From: Chelonoidis abingdonii
Lineage: Eukaryota; Chordata; Testudines; Testudinidae
Reading direction: 5' to 3'
NCBI RefSeq assembly: GCF_003597395.2
Contig: NC_133770.1
Location: 200,946,029-201,010,028 of the forward strand
DNA: 64,000 bases
Shown here piece by piece: positions 43,706 through 54,566 of this stretch (position 1 is the first letter of the stretch; each line of letters opens with the position of its first letter). The notes under the pieces are model-generated. The model searched no databases, was not told the DNA's origin, and saw only the letters and a program-made list of their open reading frames with translations. A program made the translations under genes and the position numbers.

Positions 43706-44735
43706 GTTAATATTGAGAAATGGTTTAGATTCTATTGAATACCTGTAAGTTGCTGTGTGCATTAATCTTACTTGTAATATCTGTGTTCCATATTGTAATA
43801 TAATATTTGAACAGGTGTAGCATAAACCCTCTGTGACTGTATGAATCACCATATAGGAGAAGGACATTAGTTAGTGTGAAGAGCTGCTCTTTTACAGAAA
43901 TTGTTATGCCCCTCCTGAAAGAGCAGACACATCAATACCAATGGGCTACAGTTGGATCTTACAACTGAAAACTCCCTACATCTGTATTGAAAAACCATTG
44001 ACAAAAGGACTAAAGATTCTTACTATTGTTTGGCTCTTCTCCTCATGAAGATGAGTCATGCAAGGGGACTCCTCTGATCAGCTGAGTTTTCAGCTTAGAG
44101 CACATGGCAGGAGGGGGATAAAAACCCAAAGCAAGGGAAGTAAGGATCTCTATGCTGCTTGGTTTCTGGGAGAGGTAAGGTGTTTCTGGGCATAAGCAAG
44201 AGATCCCCTGCTGCTTAGTTTGGGTTAGCCCTAAAGGATGAGTAAAGCTTGCTGATTATAGGAGCCTATATTATGCTTTGAAACCTAAGACAGTAACTCA
44301 TTCATGTGTCTATGCTTGATTCAACCTAGAAAGTAACACTCCAGTTTCCTTTTCCTATTTAATAAATCTTCATATAGTTTACTATAGGATTGGCTACAAG
44401 TGTTGTCTTTGGTGTGAGCCCTAAAATGCAACTGACCTTGGGTAAGTTACTGGTCTTTTGGGATTAGAAGTAACCTGAATATTTGCTGTGATTCCTGGTG
44501 TAAGGGGTCATCTATCACAGCTACATGCTGGGCGTAGCAAGACAGACCAGAGTATGAAAGGGAACTGTCTGTACCTCTGTGTTAAGAGTGTTAAAATGCC
44601 TAAGGAGTTTGCACTTGGCGCAGCTAGTTGGTGAAATCTAAGTTTAGAATTCACAACCAATTAGGGGTTTGTGCCCTATTTTTTAACAGTCTGCCGTAAG
44701 GTAGGTACGTCACCACTGGGAGCTTCACAACAGGA
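43706..44735 (+). mobile_element. Probable ERV solo LTR, about 1 kb
   Basis: I recognise this as a turtle retroviral LTR. Landmarks in order are CTCTGTGACTGTATGAATCA, CATATAGGAGAAGGACATTA, GATAAAAACCCAAAGC (a TATA-box-like site), AATAAATCTTCATATAG (a poly(A) signal) and GGATTGGCTACAAGTG, ending near CAGTCTGCCGTAAGG and CTTCACAACA. No gag, pol or env sequence adjoins. The target duplication was not resolved. Confidence 0.65.
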
Positions 44736-45775
44736 AATAAGCTCTTTGCGGCAGTGACTGCTTTATGTTTCATGTGTCATGCCTATCTATGATACTATAT
44801 AAACACATAAGAGGAACAAAAAATTCTGGTGCTATAAAACTGTGACAATAAGGGCAGTGACAGTTGTTGCAATGATAGGAAAAATAGACGAAGATATAAG
44901 ACAATGTCGACAAGTTGCAGAGTACTAAACTAGAGTAGGGAAATGTAAAAGGGATAAGGTGAGGTGGGTGAATCATTAGGAAAAGGTTACACTACATAAA
45001 TGTCTTGAATCTAGAAAAGGTCAACAAATGAAGAGGTGAGAAAAATCAACAGGAGGCAAGCGGGAAATGTTGTTTAATACCAGAGTAGACTTTTGACAGT
45101 AGACAGTGGTCGGGTGAGAAAAGGTCAGTGAAAGCAAAAGAAAGGTCAGTGAAAGACTGAGAAACAATGAATAATAATGTGAAGTGCAAGGAGTTTATAA
45201 AGGGCTACATACAGAACAGGTAAAGGTTTATAATGACTCTGTCATTTAGCCAAGGAAATTGGTGGGAATCCAAATGGATAATAAGCTTGGATTCCATGTT
45301 TTGCAGTTTGCATCATAGAGTCCCATTCTGCATATCTAACAGAGATATCATGGCAATTATAAGGTGAAAAACAATGAACCAAATTCTTTCCTTGTATAGC
45401 TCCACTTATTTCATAGTTTATCAGCCCTATAATCTAATTTCTCCATAGATCTATCAGTATCCTCCATTTCTAGCTGTACTGTAGAATTATGAGCTGATAT
45501 ACAGGGCATCTGCTTGTTTGCCAACAACAAAAACTGGTCATTTACTGCAAAGAACATTATGTACAAAACATGTTTTTTCTTGTTGTATATAGCAACTTCA
45601 TATGTTTTTAAATGTGCAATTCCCATTAGTTTTATTCTCTGCCTATGTCAGGCAGTTGTAAAGTGCCTATCATCTTTGTTATTAGTATTTATTATTTTTA
45701 TAGAAGTAGCACTCTGACTTTGGCCTAAATTGGTGTCTCTAATTGTGCTAGGCATTATACAAACACGTAAGGTTT
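44736..45775. other. Intronic sequence, nothing recognised
   Basis: AT-rich intron, no supported feature. Confidence 0.4.
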
Positions 45776-46262
45776 GTCTACATTACTGGTTCACTACCGG
45801 TGAAAAAACACCCCCCGGAGTGACATAAGTTACATTGACTTAAAGCAGTGTCTACAGCGTGCTGTGTTGGTGGGAGACACTCTCTTGCCAAAATAGCTTC
45901 TACCTCTCTATGGCCTGGTCTACATGCGGGGTGGGAGGGAGAATCAATCTAAGTTATACAACTTCAGCTACGTGAATAATGTACTTAGACCTACTCACCA
46001 TGATGTCTTCACAGCGGTGAGTCAACAGCTGCCACTCCCCCTTTGACTCTGCCTGCACCTCTCATGGCGGTGGAGTACAGGAGTCAATAAGAGAGCACTC
46101 GGGGGTCGATTTATAGCATCTAGACTAGATGCAATAAATCAATCTCTATTGGATCAATTGCTGCCTGCCAAACAGGCGGGTAGTGTAGGCATACCCTTTG
46201 AGGCAGAGTAATTATGTCGACCAGAGAGCATCTTAATAGTGCAGTGAAGACAAGCCTATAAT
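45776..46262. mobile_element. MITE nested inside another MITE
   Basis: The outer element opens AGGTTTGTCTACATTACTGG and closes GCAGTGAAGACAAGCCTAT, with AAACACCCCCCGGAGTGAC inside its left part. It is split at about 45917-46195 by a reversed copy of the 42184-42478 family (GGCCTGGTCTACATGCGGG... to GTGTAGGCATACCC). The inner copy carries the central palindrome GATTTATAGCATCTAGACTA. A relative of the outer family is at 55965-56168. Confidence 0.65.
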
Positions 46263-46309
46263 GTGAGGCAGTACCTGCTCCTCTGCAGGCTAAATACACA
46301 AGATACAAG

Positions 46310-46430
46310 GGGATGAGAAAGAAGATCATATTAATTCCATTTTACAAATAGGAAATGGAGGCCCACAGAGATCAAATGATTTTTCCAGAGTCACATAGGA
46401 CATGAACCCATGTTTCCTAGTCCAGAGCCT
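46310..46430 (-). repeat. MIR-like SINE fragment
   Basis: The plus strand reads CATTTTACAAATAGGAAATG, GAGGCCCACAGAGATCAAAT and AGAGTCACATAGGAC, the reverse complement of a MIR-type SINE. The Harbinger element begins directly at its edge. Confidence 0.65.
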
Positions 46431-46469
46431 TAGGCCTTGGCTACACTGGAGAATTGCAGCACTGGTGGT

Positions 46470-46625
46470 GGCTTTACAGCGCTGCAACTTACTCATCGTC
46501 CACACTTGCAAGGCACATACAGCGCTGTATCTCCCTGGCTACAGTGCTGCATGTACTCCACCTCTGCCTGGGGAATAACGATTGCAGTGCTGGTGATGCA
46601 GCGCTGGTGATGCAGCGCTACTCCA
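46470..46625. promoter_or_regulatory. Subterminal AGCGCTG motif cluster (left end)
   Basis: CAGCGCTG or a one-base variant recurs at about 46456, 46477, 46520, 46542, 46584, 46599 and 46613, including a tandem GTGATGCAGCGCTG pair. The right end has the same motif near 50433 and 50509. Repeated subterminal motifs commonly bind the element-encoded proteins; that role is inferred. Confidence 0.5.
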
Positions 46626-47435
46626 CCAGTGTGGCACCAAAAGCGCTGTTATTGGTCTCCAGAGGTATTCGGAGGTATCCCAGAATGCTTGCTCAGTCAC
46701 TCTGCTCATCAGTTCCAACTCTACTGCCCTGGCCTCAGGTGACCTACCCTTTAAATGCCCCGGGAATTTTAAAAATCCCCTTCCTGTTTGCTCAGCAGTT
46801 TGTGGAGTGCAATCAGAATCTTTCAGATGACCATGCCTACACGCCAAACGAGCCCCGCATGGAGCCCCAATGGTGAATTTGCTGGATCCATCAGTGTTTG
46901 GGGGAGGAACTGGCGTCTCACAACGCACCCAGCCGTAGGAATTACGATACCCATGAAGATATTCCAAGTTGCTGTGATCTCGATCAGTGTTTAGGGGAGA
47001 ACTGTGCAGTCACACTGCACTCCGCCTAGTCGATTAACGATACTTCATTGAGCAGATACGATACCCATGCTGGAAGGGGCATGACCGAACGCAGTGCAGC
47101 TGCAGGATTAAAGTGAAGGAGCCTATTGCAAAGCGCCGTGAGGGAAATCACCATCTGGTGCTGCCCCCATGACTGCTGTTTTTAAAGAGCTGGACGCGAA
47201 TGACTTGGAGGGACCCCACTGCCAATCGAGGACCCCAATGACACTTCTCGACGGGGTGTGGTGGGAGCGTGCAGGAGGAGGGGGGGGACAGGGAAACCGG
47301 AGTGAGGGTACTGGTGGGGGAGGAACCCAGAGTCCCAGGAGGCATGCAGCCAGGAGCTCTTCTCAAGCCAGGAGGAAGCTAGCCAGTCGCAGCAGCTGGT
47401 ACTTGGTGAAGGACAAGCAGAGGAGCAGGTTCCCG

Positions 47436-48230
47436 GTAAGTGGCTTTTATTTTCAGGATGGAAACATTTCGGGAGAGGAGGGCGGGTTAGGGCTGCATGC
47501 ATGCATGCCTAGATGTGGAATAGCGCATTGAGGTGGTCTCTCATGTCGCAGTAATCGGCCTCAGTAATCTCTTCAAAAGTTGCAGCCAGAGCGTGGGCAA
47601 TGCGCTTGCGCAAGTTTATAGGGAGAGCCACCGTGGTCCTTGTCCCAGTCAGGCTAACGCGTCCGCGCCACTGTGCTGTGAGGGTTGGGGGGACCATTAC
47701 TGCACACAGGCAAGCTGCATAGGGGACAGGGCGGAATCCACATTGCTGCGGAAGACCCTCCCGCTCTTCCCAGGTGACCTACAGCAGCGAGATTTCTTCC
47801 AGGATTAATGCCTGTGGAAAATGTTGGGAGAGTGTTCACTGTAGGTGACCCCTGCAGCAGTTTGCTTTCCCCAACACACAGAAACCCCAGCACAGTCCTG
47901 AAGCAATCACTCCCCCTTCCCAGGTGACCCGCAGCAGCGAGATAGCTTCCAGGATTAACTCCTGTGGGAGATGTTGGGAGAGTGTTCACTGTACGTGCCC
48001 CCCGCAGCAGTTTGCTTTCCCAAATGCACAGAACCCCCTGCACAGCCCTGAAGCAATCAGTCCCCCTTACTCACCATTTCGGGGCTCCAGTGGGTTATGC
48101 GCACTCTCTTTGGTATGGGAAAATTATGCTAAAGTGAAGACTGTAAACTCCTTCACCGTCTGGGAATAACTGTCTGAGATATAAACATTGCTGCCTCTGT
48201 TAACTGTTGCCTTTTTTTCCTTTCCACAAG
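47436..48230 (+). other. Intron of the Harbinger SANT/Myb-like gene
   Basis: The donor is CCCG/GTAAGT and the acceptor TTTTTTTCCTTTCCACAAG. The junction restores the reading frame. A tandem duplication with a 150-bp period lies inside, at about 47771-48066. Confidence 0.75.
47771..48066. repeat. Two-copy 150-bp tandem repeat
   Basis: Units begin CAGGTGACCTACAGCAGCGA (47771) and CAGGTGACCCGCAGCAGCGA (47921). Both contain CTTCCAGGATTAA, GTTGGGAGAGTGTTCACTGT and GCAGCAGTTTGCTTTCCC. The copies differ at scattered positions only. Confidence 0.92.
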
Positions 48231-48812
48231 TGACCTTGAGTTCTCAGCTGCCCGTGTTAACAGCAGCTCAAAGACTCCAAAACCTGCAGAAGACGCCGCG
48301 AAAAAGCAAAGACGACCTGCTGCAAACAGTTATGGTCACTCTGCCAGAGAGAATGAAAAACTGCAGGACTGGAGGGAAAGGGAAAGCAGGATCCGCCAGA
48401 GAAATGCAGCAGCCAGGAAGAAAAGCACAAAGCAGCTGATAAGCATCCTGGTGCACCAAGTGGACTCTCCCCAGGCTCTCATAGCCATGCAGGCAGAGCA
48501 CTACCGCACCGCCCCCCCTGTCCCAAAGCTCTTTCCCTTGTGCCCCAATATCAGCGTCAAACCCCCTTCCCCAGCATCCAGGTTATTACCACCACCAGCT
48601 ACCTCCAACAGCTGTACGTCCCAACCAGCCCTGGAGCTATTGACTACTATCTGCACTCAACCCACATACCGATGGTATGGGCATCCTGAAGTGAGCAGTC
48701 ATTGCACAAGCATTCCAGACAGGACATTTCAAACGTGATCTGTACAGTTCCCACGACATCCCCTGCCTTTTAGGTTCCGAATTGTTGTGTCTGTCCTAAA
48801 GTTATTTTCTTC

Positions 48813-48846
48813 AATAAATGAATTCTGGTTTGAAACAGTCTTTATT
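48813..48846. terminator. Facing poly(A) signals of the two Harbinger genes
   Basis: AATAAA on the plus strand at 48813-48818 serves the SANT/Myb gene. TTTATT at 48841-48846 is AATAAA on the minus strand and serves the transposase gene. They are 22 bp apart and face each other. Confidence 0.7.
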
Positions 48847-48889
48847 ATGCAGAAAGTCAAAGATTCCTTAAGCCAGGAAAGAAATAGCA

Positions 48890-50177
48890 CTGCAATCAGC
48901 TTAGGAAAAACAGATGCCCATTAATATTGTAACCACTGACTTCATTCCCGGCAAGGACCAAACATTACTGTTGGTTTTCTCAGCCTCAAATTCTCCCTCA
49001 AGCATCCCGACCTTGAAGCCTGTGCTGGCCTCTCTAGTAGCCCTACTCTCTGCCTGTGCAAATTCAGCCTCCAGCGTTGAACCTCAGAGGTCCATGCCTG
49101 ACTGAATGTTTCACCTCTCCTTCACAAGTATTATGGAGGGTACAGATGCGGATATAACGCAGGGATGCGCTGTCCACCCAAATCTGCCTTCCATACAGAG
49201 ATCGCCAGCGCCACTTTTAAACGCCATAAGAGCAGACTGCATCAGCATCAGCACTAGGATGCCTGAGTTGAACCAGTGCTGTGCTCCTGTGATCTTCCCT
49301 GTTAACGGTTTCATGAGCCGAGTGCAGGAAAGGTAGGGGTCTGCCAAGATCACAATGGGCATTTCAATAGCCCGCTACTGGGATCTTTCGATCTGGGAAA
49401 AAAAGTCCCTGCTGCAGCTGGCCTAAACAGGCCAGTGTTCCAAAAGATGCGTGATCATGCACCTTTGTCCAGGCCAGGTGTTGTAAGTGTCAATGAAATG
49501 CCACGGTGGATTCACACAAGTGCCTGAGAACATACGAGAATACACTTCCGATTATGTACTTCGATCTAGGTGGGGGGTGCTGAGAATAGGAATTGCGTCC
49601 CATTATTGCCCCTACACAGTTAGGGACAACCCATTTGTGCAACCAATCCACAATGTCCTGCACGTTCCCCAGAGTCACAGTTCTTCTTAGCAGGATGCGA
49701 TTAATGGCCCTACAAACTTGCATCAAAATGACTTCAACGATCGACTTTCCCACTCCAAACTGGTTCCTGACCAATCGGTAGCTGTCTGGAGTTGCCAGCT
49801 TCCAGATTGCAATAGCCACCTGCTTCTCCACCGGCAGGGCAGCTCTCAATCTCGTGTCCTTGCGCTGCAGGGTGGGGGCGAGCTTAGCACACAGTCCCAT
49901 GAAAGTGGCTTTTCTCATCCGAAAGTTCTGCAGCCACTGCTCGCCATCCCAGACTTCCATGATGATGTGAAGTGCCTGTTTCCCGAGCCCAAAAGCGGCG
50001 TTCCACGGTGCTGAGCATTTCCGTGAAAGCCACAAGCAATGTCATGTCATACGCGTCAGGTGACTCGCAATCATCGCCAGACTCCTCATCACTTTGGAGC
50101 TTAAGGAATAGCTCAACTGCCAAATGTGATGTGCTGGAGAAACTCGCCAGCATACTCCTCAGCAGTTCGGGCTCCAT
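48890..50177 (-). pseudogene. Harbinger DDE transposase (DDE_Tnp_4 type), inactivated
   Basis: The start is MEPELLRSMLASFSS at 50177, leading to MLSTVERRFWARET. A frame change then gives WLQNFRMRKATFMGLCAKL, RAALPVEKQVAIAIWKLATP, and FGVGKSIVEVILMQVCRAIN (helix-turn-helix-like region). The block that should hold the first catalytic aspartate (GAIDG) reads GAIMG, so it is lost. Further on, LFFPDRK, then AIEMPIVILADPYLSC and LMKPLTGK cover the second aspartate region, in which IGDPAYP-like sequence is changed, and WRSLYGR the third-residue region. Stops occur after VAFH and elsewhere. Length of about 400 codons fits the family. It converges with the SANT/Myb gene. Confidence 0.82.
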
Positions 50178-50544
50178 TTCCCACAGAAATTGCGCTGCAC
50201 AGAAACCGTTGGGAAAGTCACAATGGCGCCAAATGTGGACGGAAAAACAGGGACTGCTGGGATGTAAAGCGATGCATCACGGGGCGTTGGGACAGGAAGC
50301 AGAATGATCTGCACCCTTCTGTCCCCTTCCCACAACCCACGGCGCCAAAATGGGACAAGGTGCTCTGTGGGATAGCTGCCCATAATGCACCACTCCCAAC
50401 GGCGTTGCAAATGCTGCAAATGTGGCCACACTGCAGCGCTGGTAGCTGTCAGTGTGGCCACACTCCAACGCTTTCCCTACACAGCTGTACGAAGACAGCT
50501 GTAACTCCCAGCGCTGCAGACCTCCAAGTGTAGCGAAGGCCTAA

Positions 50545-51809
50545 ATCTCAAAACTATTGCTCTTCTTGGTACCCAAACACCTTTCAGGATAGTAAACCTA
50601 TCCACTGGAATCTCCACTTATTGCCATTTTGGATTTCCTTTTCTGAGATGCAAAACTGTCACTGCTTGTTGTAAGTGGCTGTGAGGACTTGCTCTAAAAA
50701 TAGCTGAGATTCTGTTGCTCCAAAGAGATCCAACAATCCTCTGATCTGTCCTGCAGAACCATAACTTTTTTCAAGTGACAGCACTATATTTTCAAGTTGT
50801 TTTATTTATATGTAATGTACTGGAACTCTGAGCCCATATGTGATAGACTAATGAACATCCCCAGGTGGACGTATGTTAATATTTGTGACAGAACTATGCT
50901 AAATTAACAATTTTCCCTCCTAGACTACAGTATGTTGTTTTAAAAACAAACAAACAATTTTTAAGGTAAAGTGACAGATTTAAATTTCCACCTAAACTAG
51001 CCAACAGGTTAAGGAGAAGAATAAAAGTCTTTCATTTTTTACTTTTATGTCTTTAACTTGCTCATGAAATATATTTTTCTATTTGTTTCACTGGCAGGGA
51101 GAGTTTTTTGCACAGTTCTAGCAGTAATGGTGTCTCTCTGGAAATTCATTTTTCTCCAGTGCCTGTGCTGTCTCTCTTCTGTAATAGCCTTCCCTACATT
51201 CAGTGTACCGAAGCATGCAGATCACACTGATGGAACTGCAGGAATAATATCCCATTACTTTATTTTGCACATTTCTCCCTTTCCACTTAATGGCAGTACA
51301 GTATGCAGACTACATTTGCAGATGAACTGTATTACTAACTACACGTTATGGCTGCAGTCCTGCAACTGACTCAGAGAAGACAGATCTTTGCCTTCCCATG
51401 TAACCAGTGTAGGATTGGAGCAACAGTACACAACTGTAAGATTTGCACTGACATGTTTGTCAAGGTCTGGTACCCTCAAGAACCAGGATTCTTTGTCAGG
51501 GACTAGAACTGAATCAGACCGGTTTGGTTCAGATAATAAAAAAGGCTCTTACCTTTTTTTCTTTCACTAAATAAATTGGTCTTTTGTGTTCAGTTCATTT
51601 TCTTTTCCTTAGTGAATCAGAATAAATCTCAACTCTTAGCACTGAAAAGTTAAAGAACAGGACTCACTGTATGGTGGTGAGCATGGTATAAAAATCAGAT
51701 AGAAAAAAAATAGTCAAATGTAGTTACCATCTGCCAGCTAGTAAGTAGCCAATTTGAACTGGTATCCCAAGGCAGCAAGTGTTCACACTGCAAAAACCAT
51801 GACCATCAC
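50545..51809. other. Intronic sequence, nothing recognised
   Basis: Unique AT-rich sequence. A 103-codon ORF at 51058-51369 has hydrophobic runs but no domain or splice context. Confidence 0.4.
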
Positions 51810-51968
51810 CAGGGGCAGCTCTAGAGATTTTGCTGCCCCAAGCATGGCAGGCAAGCTGCCTCCGATGGTTTGCCTGCACAGGGTCCGCTGGTACCACAGC
51901 TTTGGTGGACCTCCCGGAGGCAGCCTGTCTGCCGCGCTTGGCGTGCTGGGGCCTGGAGTCTCCCCTCA
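51810..51968 (+). mobile_element. GC-rich MITE (AGGGGCAGCTCTAG type)
   Basis: The termini AGGGGCAGCTCTAG and CTGGAGTCTCCCCT are imperfect inverted repeats. It contains GCCCCAAGCATGGCAGGCAA as in the copy at 23818-24078. Confidence 0.65.
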
Positions 51969-52210
51969 CCATCACCATAACCATCAAAAAATTGAACTAC
52001 CCTCAGCCTCAGTAGAGATGGGAAAACTGGATATCATGGTGCGTAAACACTGGAGAGGATCTGTGTCAATGATTACCATCCTCAAATATGAAGGGCTCTA
52101 CATCTGAATAGTCACGCATGATTAGCAAAAGATAATCCTTCAAAACATGACTGAGGCACTTTGGCAGGAAAGCTCGTGCTGCTGCTGTGCATACTATATA
52201 TCATCTATGT

Positions 52211-52497
52211 CAGGGTTTCTCAAACAGGTTGCGGCTTGTGTAGGGAAAGCCCCTGGTGGGCCGGGCTGGTGTGTTTACCTGCTCCGTCCGCAGGCCTGGA
52301 TGATCACAGTCCCCACTGGCCGCGGTTCACTGCTCTGGGTGAATGGGAGCTGCTGGAACCCCCATTGACCAGGAGCTGTGATTCGCAGCCAGTGGGAGCC
52401 ACAATCGGCCGGATCTGTGGATGGGGCAGGTAAACAAACCGGCCTGGCCCACAGGCGTTTTCCCTACACAAGCAGCGACCCCTGTTTGAGAAACCTG
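52211..52497. mobile_element. hAT MITE, second copy
   Basis: The termini CAGGGTTTCTCAAACAGG and CCCTGTTTGAGAAACCTG are inverted. Flanks ATCTATGT (52203-52210) and ATCTATAG (52498-52505) form an 8-bp duplication with two changes. The interior shares GGGCCGGGCTGGT, GGTAAACAAACCGGC and AGCCAGTGGGAGC with 14252-14581. Confidence 0.85.
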
Positions 52498-52505
52498 ATC
52501 TATAG

Positions 52506-54566
52506 ATAAACAGAGGAATTAAGTCTTCTGGATTGTCAGTGCATACTTGTATCTTTCACCAGTATTAAATTCAGTTAAAAATGCTTTAATATGCAGATGA
52601 ATAATATATACATACGTACATTAGTGGATGTTTGACTTCTCAGGATTTCTTTAAGAAGTTTTATTAAATTCACACATATGACATACTATACTAAATGTCA
52701 GAAATAAACTAAAACAGTATAGTGAAATCAATTTTCTACATATTCTTAAATACAGAAGGCATTCACATTTTTGGAGTTTTGCTCTTATGTAGTTTTGTAA
52801 GCAGTGGAGCAAACATGAATATGCTGTCAAATAATTCATTCTCCTAATTTGTGAAACCTTGGTCTGATCAATAATAATGGAATATGGTTTATCACTGTTT
52901 TGTCTTGAAATAACACCTATTCTTAAGAGCAAGAAGAAAGATTGAAGATAACAGTTCGTAGTTTATGTAGTAATATTATAATTTTAACATAGAAACATTA
53001 TAGCATGTCACAGTACACAATGCAACAGTAACAGCAAACCACTGACAAAAAACAAACAAACAACCAGTTGGGAAAAAATGAGGTCACACAGAATACCTAT
53101 GTTGGTTTATTTTAATTTTTTTATTGTATTTTTTCATTTAAACAGGGCTCACATATTAACATTATCTCAATTCTAGACCAGAGAGTTACAGGTGCTGAGT
53201 CCTGGAATCGATGCTTATATCCAATACTGATATTACAATCCATTACAGAATAAGTGCCATCCGATTAGAAGGTACTATTCCTCATTGAGCAAAACAGCAT
53301 CCCATAACAACACTCAATCTCTTTCACTCTCTTAAGTAGCAGCAAGACAGGTTAAGCAGCACTAATTACACACTAACACAGTTGATTTTGCTAACCACTC
53401 AATATTAAGCATAAAACACAAAATAAACCCATTACTTTACTGCTTAACACCCCTTCCCTCCCCATAATAATACAGGATACGAGTGTCAGTAAATCAGGAC
53501 CACCCTATCAAAAAAAATAAAAAAATAAAACCAGGAACTCATTTAGACTAATTTATCTTTTCTTTCCCACTGAATCTTTATAATCTTTTCTGAATCTGAC
53601 TATATTGCTAGAATCGGGATGTTCTCAGCAGAAGCCCACTCTTTATGGAATTTGCTTCCACTGGTTGTTCGCCAGAGATTGGAGACATACGCACCTGTCT
53701 GTATAATCTGTTTGGTGGGTGAGCTGAAGGCTTTGCAATGATGAGGTACATGCCAGTAAACAAATATGGATTAGTAAAACAAAGACTATGTAACCAAACC
53801 TGTGCAGGTCACTGTTTATTTAGCTGTATTTTTAAATAATGTGAGGTGCTCACATGCTATGGTGCTGGCCACCATTTTACTACTGCTTGTAAATTATGCT
53901 TTAAATATTCTGAGTAATCAGTCATGAATAAACATCAGCTGTTTAAAAGCTATTGCACAAAAGCCATTCTGTCATTTGCACACTCACACAAGCAGCCTTA
54001 AGCACTGAACATGGGAATATTTCTAAGAGGTGGTTTAAGAAGTTTTATCTTATAATGCCTCAGTGACTTTCTATCCCACATATCTGCTGATGGAACATTT
54101 CATTCATTCTGAGTGACATACTCTATGCACTTGTGATATCACCAACTTTTTTATTTGCACCATAAATAAGTGTATGAAATAAATACTTCAATAAAATATA
54201 TATATAATAAGGCCTCCATTGCTTACGTAAAAAAAATAAATACTACCGATAGAGGTGAACGGGAAAGAACTAATAAAATTAGCATATTTGATGGATGAAC
54301 AGTGTCAAGACACTGATGATGAAAATTCTTATTGCTAAAGAATAAAGCTGAATTTAAATCTATTGCATAGGCAAATGAGCAAGTGAATGAGTCGCAGCTG
54401 ATTATAGTATATATTCAAAACATTATTTCCTCACCTAAGTGAAAATGACATGCCTTCTGATGTTGGAACTTCCCATTTTAAAACACATAAAGGTACAGGG
54501 AAACAATGAAAGAAGCTCCACTGGGTGCTACATATGAGATGTGGTGATCCAGTTTTGGATGCTTTG
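52506..54566. other. Intronic sequence, largely unique
   Basis: No repeat family or exon could be named. The part at about 53820-54200 lacks repeats, has balanced wording and may be conserved non-coding sequence (weak inference). Confidence 0.4.

Larger units (their letters stand above)
46833..48738 (+). pseudogene. Harbinger SANT/Myb-like DNA-binding protein, two exons
   Basis: In Harbinger elements this protein binds DNA near the termini and assists the transposase. It starts ATG at 46833 with MPTRQTSPAWSPNGEF...ISVWG, the first SANT/trihelix helix. Further pieces are AYCKA (47125) and VFKELDA (47178). The exon 1 tail in a shifted frame reads SQEACSQELFSSQEEASQSQ. The exon ends at 47435 before GTAAGT, and exon 2 resumes at 48231 after a pyrimidine tract and AAG, restoring EEQVPVTLSSQ. 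Exon 2 has LTAAQRLQNLQKTPRKSKDD, ALIAMQAEHYRT, a proline-rich tail, and ends TFQT-stop. At least two frameshifts and several stops disable it. AATAAA follows at 48813. Confidence 0.8.
46433..50541. mobile_element. PIF/Harbinger transposon, near full-length, two genes
   Basis: Terminal inverted repeats are GGCCTTGGCTACACTGGAG and CTCCAAGTGTAGCGAAGGCC, flanked by TTA and TAA trinucleotides. Inside are a SANT/Myb-like gene on the plus strand and a DDE transposase gene on the minus strand, the two-protein layout typical of PIF/Harbinger elements. The genes converge on facing poly(A) signals near 48813-48846. Both genes contain stops or frameshifts. Multiple AGCGCTG motifs lie near both ends. Confidence 0.88.

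Noticed and set aside
46454..46876. 140-codon plus-strand ORF at the left end of the Harbinger element
   Set aside because: It spans the terminal inverted repeat and the AGCGCTG motif cluster in a frame different from the SANT/Myb gene.
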